From NCBI GenBank assembly GCA_944323275.1, contig CALUSA010000006.1, forward strand, positions 1-52,250: DNA of 52,250 nt. The letters run 5' to 3'. The notes beneath the pieces were generated by a model. It ran no database searches. It was not told the DNA's origin and saw only the letters and a list, made by a program, of their open reading frames with translations. The stretch is from Candidatus Gastranaerophilales bacterium (GTDB lineage: Bacteria > Cyanobacteriota > Vampirovibrionia > Gastranaerophilales > Gastranaerophilaceae). Shown piece after piece: positions 35,524 through 43,774 of this stretch (its first letter is position 1; every line of letters starts with the position of its first letter). The translations under genes were made by a program, and so were the position numbers.

Positions 35524-36653
35524 TATAAATCCTTTTTGCCGTTGTCTGAATCAAGATTTTTAATTTCTTTTGCTTTAACCTGTTTGGCATCTTTTACAGA
35601 AGAATCATCAACAAGAACTTTTTTATCTTTATTTTCTATTTCTTCCATATCAATTTGCTTGTTAATTATCACAGTCTGGAACACCATAACAACATTGCTG
35701 GCAATAAGGTAAAGCAGTACACCAGCAGGAATCGGTATAAACAGGAACGACGCCGTCAGCATAACAGGCATCATTGTGCCGAGAGTTTTTTGCATGGCTT
35801 CCTGAGTCGGGTCTGCCTGCTGCATTTTATTAGTAGCCATCATAATTTTTTGCGACAGGAACATTGATGCACCAAAAATTACAACAAGAAGCAGCACATC
35901 GTAATTAAATGAAGATTTTGTCGCAAGCGTCGGTACAGAGGCAATAAGGTTATCACCCTGTTTTTTAAAGGTTACGGTTTCAATTTCTCTTGTGTTGTTA
36001 TCCGTAACTGTAGCGACAGCACTTGTTATCTGGGCAAGCTGGCTGAATTTCAAATCAAAATCATCAAGACTGATTTTTAAGTCAACAGGCTCACCGGGTG
36101 TAATATCACCTTGAACTTTAACAGCGTTACGGGGACTTGAGAGTTTTACATTTTCAAGTTCTTCATCCCCTATATATACTTTAATATTTTTATTCAAAGA
36201 GAATGTATCACGCACGCCGACAGAAAATTTTCCGTCATTAGAAATACCTGCATTGCCTTTTAATGTAGCATCCAATCTATTTATAAAAAGAAATTTTGAC
36301 TGTCCTGCAAGAGATATAAACTGCGGGCTCATTAAAGATGAGTACAGTAAAATAAATATAGGCATTTGTATTAACAGCGGCAAGCAGCCAGACATAGGAT
36401 TGAAGCTGTGTTCTTTATAGAACTCCATCATCTTTTGCTGCATCATTTGCGGATTGTTTTTATATCTTTCCTGAATAGCCTTCATTTTAGGCTGGAGTTT
36501 CTGCATGGTTTTCATGGAACGCTGCTGAGAAACGTTAAACGGCCACAGACATAGTCTTATAATAACTGTAAGAGCTATAATCCCAAGACCGTAGCTGCCA
36601 AATATATCACTTAAAATTTTTAAAAAGTTTATGGTTAAAGTTGTAAAATCCAA
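35523..36653 (-). CDS. yidC: Membrane protein insertase YidC (cyanobacterial type)
   Basis: About 376 residues from TTG 36653, which has GGGGAG at eight bases; a longer TTG start at 36695 lacks a ribosome site. The core segments are present: SYGLGIIALTVIIRLCLWPF, the cytosolic helical hairpin (QPKMKAIQERY), GCLPLLIQMPIFILLY, and C-terminal membrane segments. A beta-rich insertion of about 115 residues sits between LLYSSL and the membrane segment LLLVVIFGASMF. This central insertion and the short N-terminus match cyanobacterial YidC rather than the E. coli form with its large N-terminal P1 domain. It inserts proteins into the cytoplasmic membrane with or without SecYEG. Confidence 0.92.
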   Translation of the reverse strand: MDFTTLTINFLKILSDIFGSYGLGIIALTVIIRLCLWPFNVSQQRSMKTMQKLQPKMKAIQERYKNNPQMMQQKMMEFYKEHSFNPMSGCLPLLIQMPIFILLYSSLMSPQFISLAGQSKFLFINRLDATLKGNAGISNDGKFSVGVRDTFSLNKNIKVYIGDEELENVKLSSPRNAVKVQGDITPGEPVDLKISLDDFDLKFSQLAQITSAVATVTDNNTREIETVTFKKQGDNLIASVPTLATKSSFNYDVLLLVVIFGASMFLSQKIMMATNKMQQADPTQEAMQKTLGTMMPVMLTASFLFIPIPAGVLLYLIASNVVMVFQTVIINKQIDMEEIENKDKKVLVDDSSVKDAKQVKAKEIKNLDSDNGKKDL

Positions 36654-36749
36654 TTTTCTTCTCCCCTGAACGGCACCTGCCGTCGATACTCTCAATACAT
36701 ATTTTATATTCTAAAACAAAAATATATTTTGCAAAATAAAATTTTAGCA

Positions 36750-36794
36750 CTAAAAGACCTCCGCTATTATTGTCTATAACAATACGGAGGTCTT
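36750..36794 (-). terminator. Intrinsic terminator after the Spy-like gene
   Basis: A 10-bp stem AAGACCTCCG/CGGAGGTCTT (36754-36763 / 36785-36794) with an inner TATTGT/ACAATA extension. On the minus strand it is followed by TTTTAG. It ends the anti-sigma / sigma / Spy-like unit. Confidence 0.75.
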
Positions 36795-36839
36795 AAAATC
36801 CGGTATGAGTTGTCTTGTGAATATTCAATAACTTTTTAA

Positions 36840-37379
36840 TTATTTCACGGGTCTTTGCGGAGCTTTAGGTCCTTTAAAACCTCTGTGTTTTTTCATCATA
36901 TGCATTCTTCTGCCTTCTTCTTTCATTTTGTTGAATTCGGCTTTTTGTTCGTCAGTCAGAATAGCTTCAAACTCTTTTGTATTCTCCATTCTGATTTTTC
37001 TTGCCTGTTGTTTAAGCTTTAAAATATCTATTTCTAAAGCGTCAATTTTTTTAGTTTTCTGTTCATCAGACAATTTTGTATTTAAAGCTACAGCTTTTAT
37101 TTCTGCTTTTTTCGCTTTTATTTCATCAAAAACAGGTTTTATTTGTTCATGACCTTTCATTCTGATTTCATGAGCCTGCTTTTTCTGTTCTTCTGTCAGT
37201 TTCAATCTGTCATCAAATGCCTGACGTTTCATTTTTTTATCGTTCTTATTAGGTAGTTGTTTTTCTACTGCCGGTTGTTTTGCATTATCAGGAGCCGTAG
37301 TTTTTACTTCGGCATTTGCCATAGTTGATGTAAGTGCCAAACTTGCTGCTAAACCTGCTATTATTAAAGTTTTTTTCAT
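36840..37379 (-). CDS. Spy/CpxP-like LTXXQ periplasmic protein
   Basis: A 179-residue protein with a signal peptide (MKKTLIIAGLAASLALTSTMANA). Two LTXXQ motifs (LTEEQ near 61, LTDEQ near 143) flank a long charged helix, the hallmark of Spy, CpxP and ZraP. These act as periplasmic chaperones or stress/metal sensors. It is the last gene of a unit with an ECF sigma factor and a zinc-finger anti-sigma, so it is probably both a target and a modulator of that system. AAAGGAA precedes the ATG. The C-terminus is basic and His/Met-rich (MHMMKKHRG), which could bind metal. Confidence 0.8.
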   Translation of the reverse strand: MKKTLIIAGLAASLALTSTMANAEVKTTAPDNAKQPAVEKQLPNKNDKKMKRQAFDDRLKLTEEQKKQAHEIRMKGHEQIKPVFDEIKAKKAEIKAVALNTKLSDEQKTKKIDALEIDILKLKQQARKIRMENTKEFEAILTDEQKAEFNKMKEEGRRMHMMKKHRGFKGPKAPQRPVK

Positions 37380-37394
37380 TTTAAATGTTCCTTT

Positions 37395-37892
37395 CTACAT
37401 TAGATTTTCCAGCATCTCTGCCAGTTCTTTTTTTGCATTGTATAAACGAGATTTTACCGTTCCTATAGGACATTTTATTTTTTGTGAAATTTCTTCGTAC
37501 GATTTGTTTTCGATTTCATAAAGCATAATAACTTCCCTGAGTTTTGGTTTTAGTTTGTTAATCGCCTCTGAAATCATTTGCTGCCGTTCTCTCCTTAGCA
37601 TAATTGATTCGGGAGTTTCTTTTTTATCAGCAACAAATTCCATTACAGTTTCATCATTTGTTGTGTTGTCAGACAATTTTTTTTGTGAAGATTTAAGGTA
37701 ATCTTTGGACAAGTTAGCACTAATTGTTCTTATCCAGGCGTTCAGGACACCTTTTTCTTCATATTTATCGGAATTTTTCCATATTTTAGTATAGACCTCC
37801 TGTTCAAGGTCTTCGTTTTGTTCATTTGTAATTCTTTTAATTATGTTTCTTACGGTAGTACCGTGGTTGCGTATTATCTCTCTTAAATCCAT
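37395..37892 (-). CDS. ECF-family RNA polymerase sigma factor
   Basis: A 165-residue sigma-70 family protein with only region 2 (ITNEQNEDLEQEVYTKIW, LNAWIRTISANLSKDYL) and region 4 (LREVIMLYEIENKSYEEI, GTVKSRLYNAKKEL). It directs RNA polymerase to stress promoters. The gene lies four bases downstream of an anti-sigma gene, and its ribosome site is within that gene's end. The LTXXQ gene follows after 15 bases. Confidence 0.92.
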   Translation of the reverse strand: MDLREIIRNHGTTVRNIIKRITNEQNEDLEQEVYTKIWKNSDKYEEKGVLNAWIRTISANLSKDYLKSSQKKLSDNTTNDETVMEFVADKKETPESIMLRRERQQMISEAINKLKPKLREVIMLYEIENKSYEEISQKIKCPIGTVKSRLYNAKKELAEMLENLM

Positions 37893-37896
37893 CTAC

Positions 37897-38259
37897 TTAT
37901 TCCACATAGAGGAAGCCGTACTCGTCAACAGGCATGCCCATTTCCTCGACGGTCAGGGTGTTTTGTACAACATAATCATCGTACACACTGACACCTGTCA
38001 TACACAAAGGAACGCTTAAAGTCGCAAAAGCTATTACAAAAACTGCCGCCGCACTTTTTAAAATATTACGACTTTTTTGTTTTTCCCTTATGTACGGTTT
38101 TGCTTCCCTTATAAGCTGGGATACCCGCTGCATTCTTGCATGTTCCCTGGCACATTCGTCACACACTTTGAGGTGTTCCAGAAAGTCCGTTTCATTCAAG
38201 AATGTGAACATGGCTTCGTATCCGTTGCATATTTTTTTGTTTTCGTTGTTCTCATTCAT
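37897..38259 (-). CDS. Zinc-finger anti-sigma factor, membrane-anchored
   Basis: A 120-residue protein with an HxxxCxxC zinc-finger motif (His29, Cys33, Cys36; EHLKVCDEC), one membrane segment (about 69-89, AAAVFVIAFATLSVPLC) and a short periplasmic tail. This is the ZAS-type architecture that holds an ECF sigma at the membrane until a signal releases it. Its place directly before the sigma gene supports the pairing. AAGGA is upstream. Confidence 0.85.
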   Translation of the reverse strand: MNENNENKKICNGYEAMFTFLNETDFLEHLKVCDECAREHARMQRVSQLIREAKPYIREKQKSRNILKSAAAVFVIAFATLSVPLCMTGVSVYDDYVVQNTLTVEEMGMPVDEYGFLYVE

Positions 38260-38282
38260 TGTTTTTTGTCCTTACATCATAT

Positions 38283-38309
38283 ATAACGATGTAAAAATTA
38301 TTTTGTTCA
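38283..38309 (-). promoter_or_regulatory. Candidate ECF-type promoter of the sigma operon
   Basis: On the minus strand TGAAC (38309-38305), a 16-base spacer and CGTTAT (38288-38283) resemble the -35 'GGAAC' and -10 'CGTC/CGTT' elements of ECF-dependent promoters. If real, the operon is autoregulated. It overlaps the stop codon of the upstream membrane protein gene. The match is short and uncertain. Confidence 0.35.
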
Positions 38310-40370
38310 TTTTTTGTTTAAATTTTGTTTAAAAATGTACAAATCCTTGTTTTGAGCGTATATCTCGTATCTTTTTTTTGAAAATAATTCTTCAAATTTT
38401 TTACTTTCATATTTTTTTAAATTATCCAGTACTTTAACATCCATAATAAGTGTGTTGTCAGAACTTTCAAGATAATCAAATACTTTACAGTATTGCTGCT
38501 TATCCGCCCAGTCTATGAAAGTATTAAATTTTAAAGAATCTTTTATATTGAGCATGGAATACATTGTATCCGCATCAATAGTTAGTATATCAATTTTTTC
38601 ATCAATTTGGGTATTTTGTTTTATAAATTTAACATTATTTACACAAGAACCGTCTTGAATTGTATTTGTTTTTAATAGATTAAAATAAGGTGCAGGATTC
38701 TTTAAAAATACTGTATAAACAGCAGACACAGAAAAGTACAAAACAGGCAGCAATATTAGTACGGTTCTTGCTAAATAAGATACTGAAACAAAAGAGTTGT
38801 CTTTATTCTCTAAATATTTTTGTATAAAATCATTGCAAAACATTGCAAGTATAATCAAGGCAGGAAAAGACACTATAACTAAATTAAGAATATAGCTTCT
38901 GCCCTGATAATATACAAATATTCCTAAACCTAGAAGGGATAAAAGCAAATATAAACTATTTTTTACGGTATTACAATCATCCTTCTTAAGCAAAAGAGCC
39001 TTTACCGGCTTAACAAGTGCAATCAAATAAACAAGTATTACAAGCATCCACGGGTGTTTAAAAAGAGGCATCGGAAGCATGTAATATCCTGATTTATAAA
39101 ATAAGGTCTGATAATAAAAATTAGAGGCATTATCAAGCCACATGCCGGTTCTAAAAAATGTTATCAACTGTATTGACGTCAGATAGATTAAAAACGACGC
39201 TGCGGCAGCTGATACAATCAATATTATTTTTTTATAGTTTACAGGCTTATTTTCAAATACTTTTAGAGAAACATATTCATAAAGCAAAAACAGAGTCCAG
39301 CAGACTAATACAATCAAACCAGATTCCGCATTCCAGAGTATAGCAAGGATTGAGATGATATATCCCGTTATTTTTAAAATATTTCGCAGAATGATGTTTT
39401 TTATTTTTAAATAAATTGATGCACAAGCTGCAATCATAGTTATAAAAAACACTCTGTGGGGCATAAATTGTAAAAAGAAAAGTGTATGTGTCGAAAAAAT
39501 ATTTGCCCAGTTATATATAAATACATACGAAAGAAAGAAATTAAATGCCAAAAATTTATTTTTTACGTTTAAGAAAAGAGTTATGCTGACAAACAACAGT
39601 GATAAACAGACCAGAATACTGTTTATCAAACTAAAAAACTGAACAGAGGCATTATTAAAAAGTTTTAACACAATATTATAAAAATATGGATAAAATCCGT
39701 AAAGGTTAGTAAAATCAACACCTGCGCTCAACCCCGAATATACTTTATACACAGGGCTGAAATATGCAGCAAAATGCATAACGGAAGCTTCTGAAAAATC
39801 ATAAGTCGGTGTGTAATACAGGTTTGCTGTTGTATAAAAAACAGCTATCACAACTATTAACATTAATATATTAACAATATATTTAAAGGGTTTGAAAAAT
39901 CGTTTTAAATCAAAATTGTATAACGCCATCAAAATTAAACAAGAAAATATAGAAAAAATAGCCCCTGCTTTGCTTTTTATTCCAAGGTACAACATATTGA
40001 GTGCATCATTATCAATATTTTTACACAGCAATGCCGTTAACAGCACAGGCAGTGCAATTTCCACAAGAATCACAGTTTTATACAACTTGTCACCGGCATT
40101 TATTTGAACCGTTTGTAAAATTTTAAAAAATATTGCATAAACAAAAGGAAACATGCCAACGCAGAGAAAATACTGTAATTTTTCAGCTGTTTCAGGTCTA
40201 AAATCCATTACATACAAATTAAAATACTCTGTTAAATCCACAGGCAAACACTCCGGAAAAAACACTCCTGCCAGATATTTTATGAAATATGCAGCAATAA
40301 AAATTATATAAATGCTAAAAATAAATGCTAAAAATGATTTTATATGATTTTGTACTGATTTTTCTGACAT
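38307..40370 (-). CDS. Polytopic membrane protein, possibly GT-C glycosyltransferase-like
   Basis: A 687-residue protein with about 13 predicted membrane segments and a soluble C-terminal domain of some 120 residues. The first large loop has 'TPTYDFSEASVMHFAAYFSP' and 'GVDFTNLYGFYPYFYNIVLK', similar in style to the catalytic loop region of GT-C/PMT-like or O-antigen-processing proteins, but a DXD motif is not convincing. The family is not certain. There is no clear Shine-Dalgarno. Confidence 0.6.
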   Translation of the reverse strand: MSEKSVQNHIKSFLAFIFSIYIIFIAAYFIKYLAGVFFPECLPVDLTEYFNLYVMDFRPETAEKLQYFLCVGMFPFVYAIFFKILQTVQINAGDKLYKTVILVEIALPVLLTALLCKNIDNDALNMLYLGIKSKAGAIFSIFSCLILMALYNFDLKRFFKPFKYIVNILMLIVVIAVFYTTANLYYTPTYDFSEASVMHFAAYFSPVYKVYSGLSAGVDFTNLYGFYPYFYNIVLKLFNNASVQFFSLINSILVCLSLLFVSITLFLNVKNKFLAFNFFLSYVFIYNWANIFSTHTLFFLQFMPHRVFFITMIAACASIYLKIKNIILRNILKITGYIISILAILWNAESGLIVLVCWTLFLLYEYVSLKVFENKPVNYKKIILIVSAAAASFLIYLTSIQLITFFRTGMWLDNASNFYYQTLFYKSGYYMLPMPLFKHPWMLVILVYLIALVKPVKALLLKKDDCNTVKNSLYLLLSLLGLGIFVYYQGRSYILNLVIVSFPALIILAMFCNDFIQKYLENKDNSFVSVSYLARTVLILLPVLYFSVSAVYTVFLKNPAPYFNLLKTNTIQDGSCVNNVKFIKQNTQIDEKIDILTIDADTMYSMLNIKDSLKFNTFIDWADKQQYCKVFDYLESSDNTLIMDVKVLDNLKKYESKKFEELFSKKRYEIYAQNKDLYIFKQNLNKK

Positions 40371-40461
40371 GATTTAATACTTTGTCTTATGCAAATAGAG
40401 GATACTTTAATTTAACTTATTTGGCAAGTATTTTATAATCAGAATTACCCTGTTAAACTTC

Positions 40462-42033
40462 CTAATTACCTTTTTTAGGAACCTTAAGCAAAAATCCGAA
40501 AGGTATTAAAAGAAAGGCAATGAGCGCAAACATTTCAAACACATCAACATAAGACATCAATTTTGCCTGAACAAGCATCTGTTTGTACAAAAGACCGCCG
40601 GCTTTGTGCGTTGCATAGTTTGAAGCAAAATGCATAAAATTGCCCGCCATCGAGTGTAATCTGGACTGAAAAGCGAGGTTAAAATTGGATAAATTATGAA
40701 CCAGATAAGTCTGATGCACCTGAGAAAGTCTTGCAACAAGTGTAGATGACATAGACACAACAAACGCCGTCATAACACACTTACAAAGGCTGTGCAAACC
40801 TGCCCCGTTTGAGAGTTCCGACTTTGGCAGAGTTCCCAGAACAAGACCGGATACCGGAATAAATACAAGAATTACGCCGATACCCATAAGTATATTTGGT
40901 ATAACAACATAATCAAAAGATATTGCGAGATTTAAATTAGCATACATAATTGTCGACAGCCCGAGGAAGAAGAAGCCCGAGGCTATAAGTATTCTGTTAT
41001 CCAAAAACTCAACCATGGGTCCTATTATCAACAGCATAATAATACATGAAAATACCCTTGGAGCTAAAGACATACCACTTAGCATAGCAGTGTAACCCAT
41101 AAGGCTCTGCAAAAAACTCGGCAAAAGCACTATTGTAACATATATAATCATATTTACCGATGACCCGAGTATTGTTCCTATAAAAAAGTTTTTATCTTTA
41201 AAAATTCGCAAATTAACAATCGGGCTATGATACTCAAGCTCCCATACAATAAAGAAAATAAAAGAAAATAACGAAATTCCGGCTAACCAACAAATCCACG
41301 TACAATCAAACCAGTTGTACTGCTGACCTTTATCCAGAACTATCTGCATTGACATAAGCCACAAAACAAGAGCACCAAACCCGATATAATCAACTTTATC
41401 AGGTTTAACCCTGTTTTTAAGTTCAACTATATTGCAGTGAACAAGCACTATTGAAAAAATCCCGACAGGTATATTAGCAAGATAAATCCACTGCCATGCG
41501 GAATTATCTACAATAAACCCGCCCAAAGTAGGTCCCATAATAGAAAATACCATTACGGCAAGTGCAAACAACGCCATCGCCTGACCTCTTTTATTATAAG
41601 GAAAGCTTGCAATCAAAATAGCCTGTGATATAGGCATCATAGGACCTCCGCCTATCCCCTGAATAAGTCGCCCCAGAACAAGCATGTTCAAGCTAGGTGC
41701 AAGAGCACAAATTACAGAGCCTATGGTAAATATTGCAATAAATACTTTCAAAAACATTACCCTGCCCATGTAGTTTTCGAGCCAGCCTGTTAACGGAATC
41801 AAAATGGCATTTGCTATCATATAAATTGTTATAACCCAGTTTGCCTCATCAACAGTTGAACCAAAATACCCCGCAATATAAGGTATTGCAACGTTTGTTG
41901 CCGACGTTGCAAGCATTGCAAACGCAGTCGGCAAAAGTATTGATACAGCTACAAGCCATATAGGCACATCTTTTTGTTGTTTAATGTTCGGTAGCGGATT
42001 TCCTGTTTGTGTTACAACTTCTGTCGTGGTCAT
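40462..42033 (-). CDS. emrB: EmrB/QacA-type multidrug transporter (MFS, 14 segments)
   Basis: A 523-residue proton-driven exporter of the DHA2 family. Visible are NWVITIYMIANAILIPLTGW, the motif-A-like ENYMGRVMFLK, the motif-C-like VFSIMGPTLGGFIVDN and WQWIYLANIPVGI, with about 14 membrane segments. It is preceded by the emrA-like gene 15 bases upstream and has GGGAG before the ATG. With EmrA and the TolC-like porin at 43775 it would form a tripartite pump across both membranes. Substrates cannot be read from the sequence. Confidence 0.9.
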   Translation of the reverse strand: MTTTEVVTQTGNPLPNIKQQKDVPIWLVAVSILLPTAFAMLATSATNVAIPYIAGYFGSTVDEANWVITIYMIANAILIPLTGWLENYMGRVMFLKVFIAIFTIGSVICALAPSLNMLVLGRLIQGIGGGPMMPISQAILIASFPYNKRGQAMALFALAVMVFSIMGPTLGGFIVDNSAWQWIYLANIPVGIFSIVLVHCNIVELKNRVKPDKVDYIGFGALVLWLMSMQIVLDKGQQYNWFDCTWICWLAGISLFSFIFFIVWELEYHSPIVNLRIFKDKNFFIGTILGSSVNMIIYVTIVLLPSFLQSLMGYTAMLSGMSLAPRVFSCIIMLLIIGPMVEFLDNRILIASGFFFLGLSTIMYANLNLAISFDYVVIPNILMGIGVILVFIPVSGLVLGTLPKSELSNGAGLHSLCKCVMTAFVVSMSSTLVARLSQVHQTYLVHNLSNFNLAFQSRLHSMAGNFMHFASNYATHKAGGLLYKQMLVQAKLMSYVDVFEMFALIAFLLIPFGFLLKVPKKGN

Positions 42034-42048
42034 CGAGGTTTATCTCCC

Positions 42049-43185
42049 TTATCTGACCTTAACTTCCGGTACTACAGACATGCCCGGAACTATGTTGTAG
42101 TCCGATACATCTTCTTCAAACACAATTTTTACAGGCACCCTCTGTACAATTTTTACATAACTGCCCACAGCGTTTTCAGGCGGAAACAGACTTGCCTTGG
42201 CACCTGTAGCACGCTGGATACTGTCCACTTTGCCTTTAAATTTTTTACCGGGGTATGTGTCTATTTTTATGGAAACAGGCTGACCAGCTTTCATATATGT
42301 AAGCTGTGTTTCTTTAAAGTTAGCCACAACCCATACTTTTTCCGGCACTATAGCAAACATAGGCTGGGCTGTTTGCAAATAATTACCGAGTTCTACTGTT
42401 CTGTTTGTAATCAAGCCGTCTTGAGGTGCGTAAATTTTTGTATAAGAAAGGTTTAATTCATCTGTTTTAACCTCAGCCTCAAGTTTTTGAATTTCAGCCA
42501 AAGTTGCTTCTTTTTTAGCCTTTGCACTGTCTAACATAGCTTTTGCGGCTTTTTGTCGTTCTATAGCGGAATTGTGATTCGATTTTGCAACTGTTAAAGC
42601 CGTCTTGCTTGAATCGAAATCCTGTTTTGAAGCTATTCCTTCTTTGTACATTGAAGAATATCTTTTGTAATCTTTTTTGGCAAAATCAAGTTTTGAAGTT
42701 GTAGAAGCAATGTCATGTGTTGATTCCTCCAACCCTGATTTTGACCTTGTTATATCTTTTTCAGAAATATTTAAAGTTGCTTTAGCCTCGGCAAGTTTTG
42801 CTTTTGACTGGGCAAGCTTTGCCTCATAGTCACTCGGGTCAATAACAATAAGCAAATCACCTTTTTTTACAGGTTTGTTATCGTCAATAAGCATTTCAAT
42901 AACAGGACCTGAAACTCTCGGTGCTACAGAAACGATGTGACCTTCCACAAAAGCATCATCAGTCGATTGAAAATGCAGTGCATGCACCATAAAATAAATT
43001 CCGATAAAGAAAAACAAAATAGCCGTGATTGACGGAACTATTACCCTTTTCTTTTTATAGCTGGGTCTGTGGTCTTCGCCGTCATCATCTTCTTCACTTG
43101 TTTTTTCGGCTTCTGTCTGTTCTTTTTGTTGTTTTATGTCTTCGTCTTCCGGTTTAACAATATTTTTGTTTTCTTCATTACTCAT
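42049..43185 (-). CDS. emrA: EmrA/HlyD-type membrane fusion protein
   Basis: A 378-residue periplasmic adaptor. An acidic cytosolic N-terminus (about 1-45) precedes one membrane segment (VIVPSITAILFFFIGIYFM), the lipoyl halves (STDDAFVEGHIVSVAPRVSG and YAPQDGLITNRTVELG), a long alpha-helical hairpin (about 120-240), and a beta-barrel domain. It bridges EmrB and the outer-membrane channel. AGAGG precedes the ATG. It is cotranscribed behind marR. Confidence 0.92.
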   Translation of the reverse strand: MSNEENKNIVKPEDEDIKQQKEQTEAEKTSEEDDDGEDHRPSYKKKRVIVPSITAILFFFIGIYFMVHALHFQSTDDAFVEGHIVSVAPRVSGPVIEMLIDDNKPVKKGDLLIVIDPSDYEAKLAQSKAKLAEAKATLNISEKDITRSKSGLEESTHDIASTTSKLDFAKKDYKRYSSMYKEGIASKQDFDSSKTALTVAKSNHNSAIERQKAAKAMLDSAKAKKEATLAEIQKLEAEVKTDELNLSYTKIYAPQDGLITNRTVELGNYLQTAQPMFAIVPEKVWVVANFKETQLTYMKAGQPVSIKIDTYPGKKFKGKVDSIQRATGAKASLFPPENAVGSYVKIVQRVPVKIVFEEDVSDYNIVPGMSVVPEVKVR

Positions 43186-43212
43186 ATATTTTCCTCTGAT
43201 AGTCTTTCATTT

Positions 43213-43692
43213 TTATATCTGTAAAGTTACTTTATCTTTCATATTTTTTAACATTTGTTCAAGAATTTTTAATGCATTTTGCAAATCTTCTTCTTCAATC
43301 CCCTGAGTTGCGTTTGCCCTCAGCTCCCACATTGTCGGCTGAATTTTCTTTCTCAGTTCAATACCCTCTTGTGTTACGGCAATTTTATAAACTTTGCGTT
43401 TGTTAACATCTTCAATTCTTTTAACAAGCCCTTTTTCTTCAAGAATATTTATAATCCTTGTTACATTCGGACGGTCTTTGTATGTAATTTCCGAAATCTG
43501 TCGTTGATAAAGCTCACCGCCGGAATCCATAATTATGGAAAGTATAAGATACTGTTCCGGAGTTATTTCATACCCGCAAGCCGCATACTTTTGCAAAGCC
43601 ATGACCCGCCAGAGCACGCCTGTTGCAACAAGCATTGCGCCTACCCTTTTATTAAGAAGGTTGTTGTGTATTGTTGTTTCGGTATTTTGCAT
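43213..43692 (-). CDS. MarR-family transcriptional regulator
   Basis: A 159-residue protein with the winged-helix of MarR: LYQRQISEITYKDRPNVTRI (recognition helix) and LEEKGLVKRIEDVNKRKVY (wing). Such proteins repress drug-efflux genes and let go of DNA when a small ligand binds. It is the first gene of marR-emrA-emrB and faces the TolC-like gene; a perfect palindrome lies in the shared 82-base gap. There is no Shine-Dalgarno in front of its ATG. Confidence 0.9.
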   Translation of the reverse strand: MQNTETTIHNNLLNKRVGAMLVATGVLWRVMALQKYAACGYEITPEQYLILSIIMDSGGELYQRQISEITYKDRPNVTRIINILEEKGLVKRIEDVNKRKVYKIAVTQEGIELRKKIQPTMWELRANATQGIEEEDLQNALKILEQMLKNMKDKVTLQI

Positions 43693-43724
43693 AGTGTTTA
43701 CAAAAAAGTTGTACTTAAAAATCT

Positions 43725-43750
43725 TCTTGTGTTATCATCATAACACAAGA
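43725..43750. promoter_or_regulatory. Perfect palindrome, probable MarR operator
   Basis: TCTTGTGTTAT-CATC-ATAACACAAGA has two 11-base arms without mismatch. It lies in the gap between marR and the divergent TolC-like gene. Each arm contains TTGTGT, a possible -35 for its own direction, so binding would block both promoters. Confidence 0.75.
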
Positions 43751-43774
43751 ATAAAAAATGGAAATTAAATTTTT

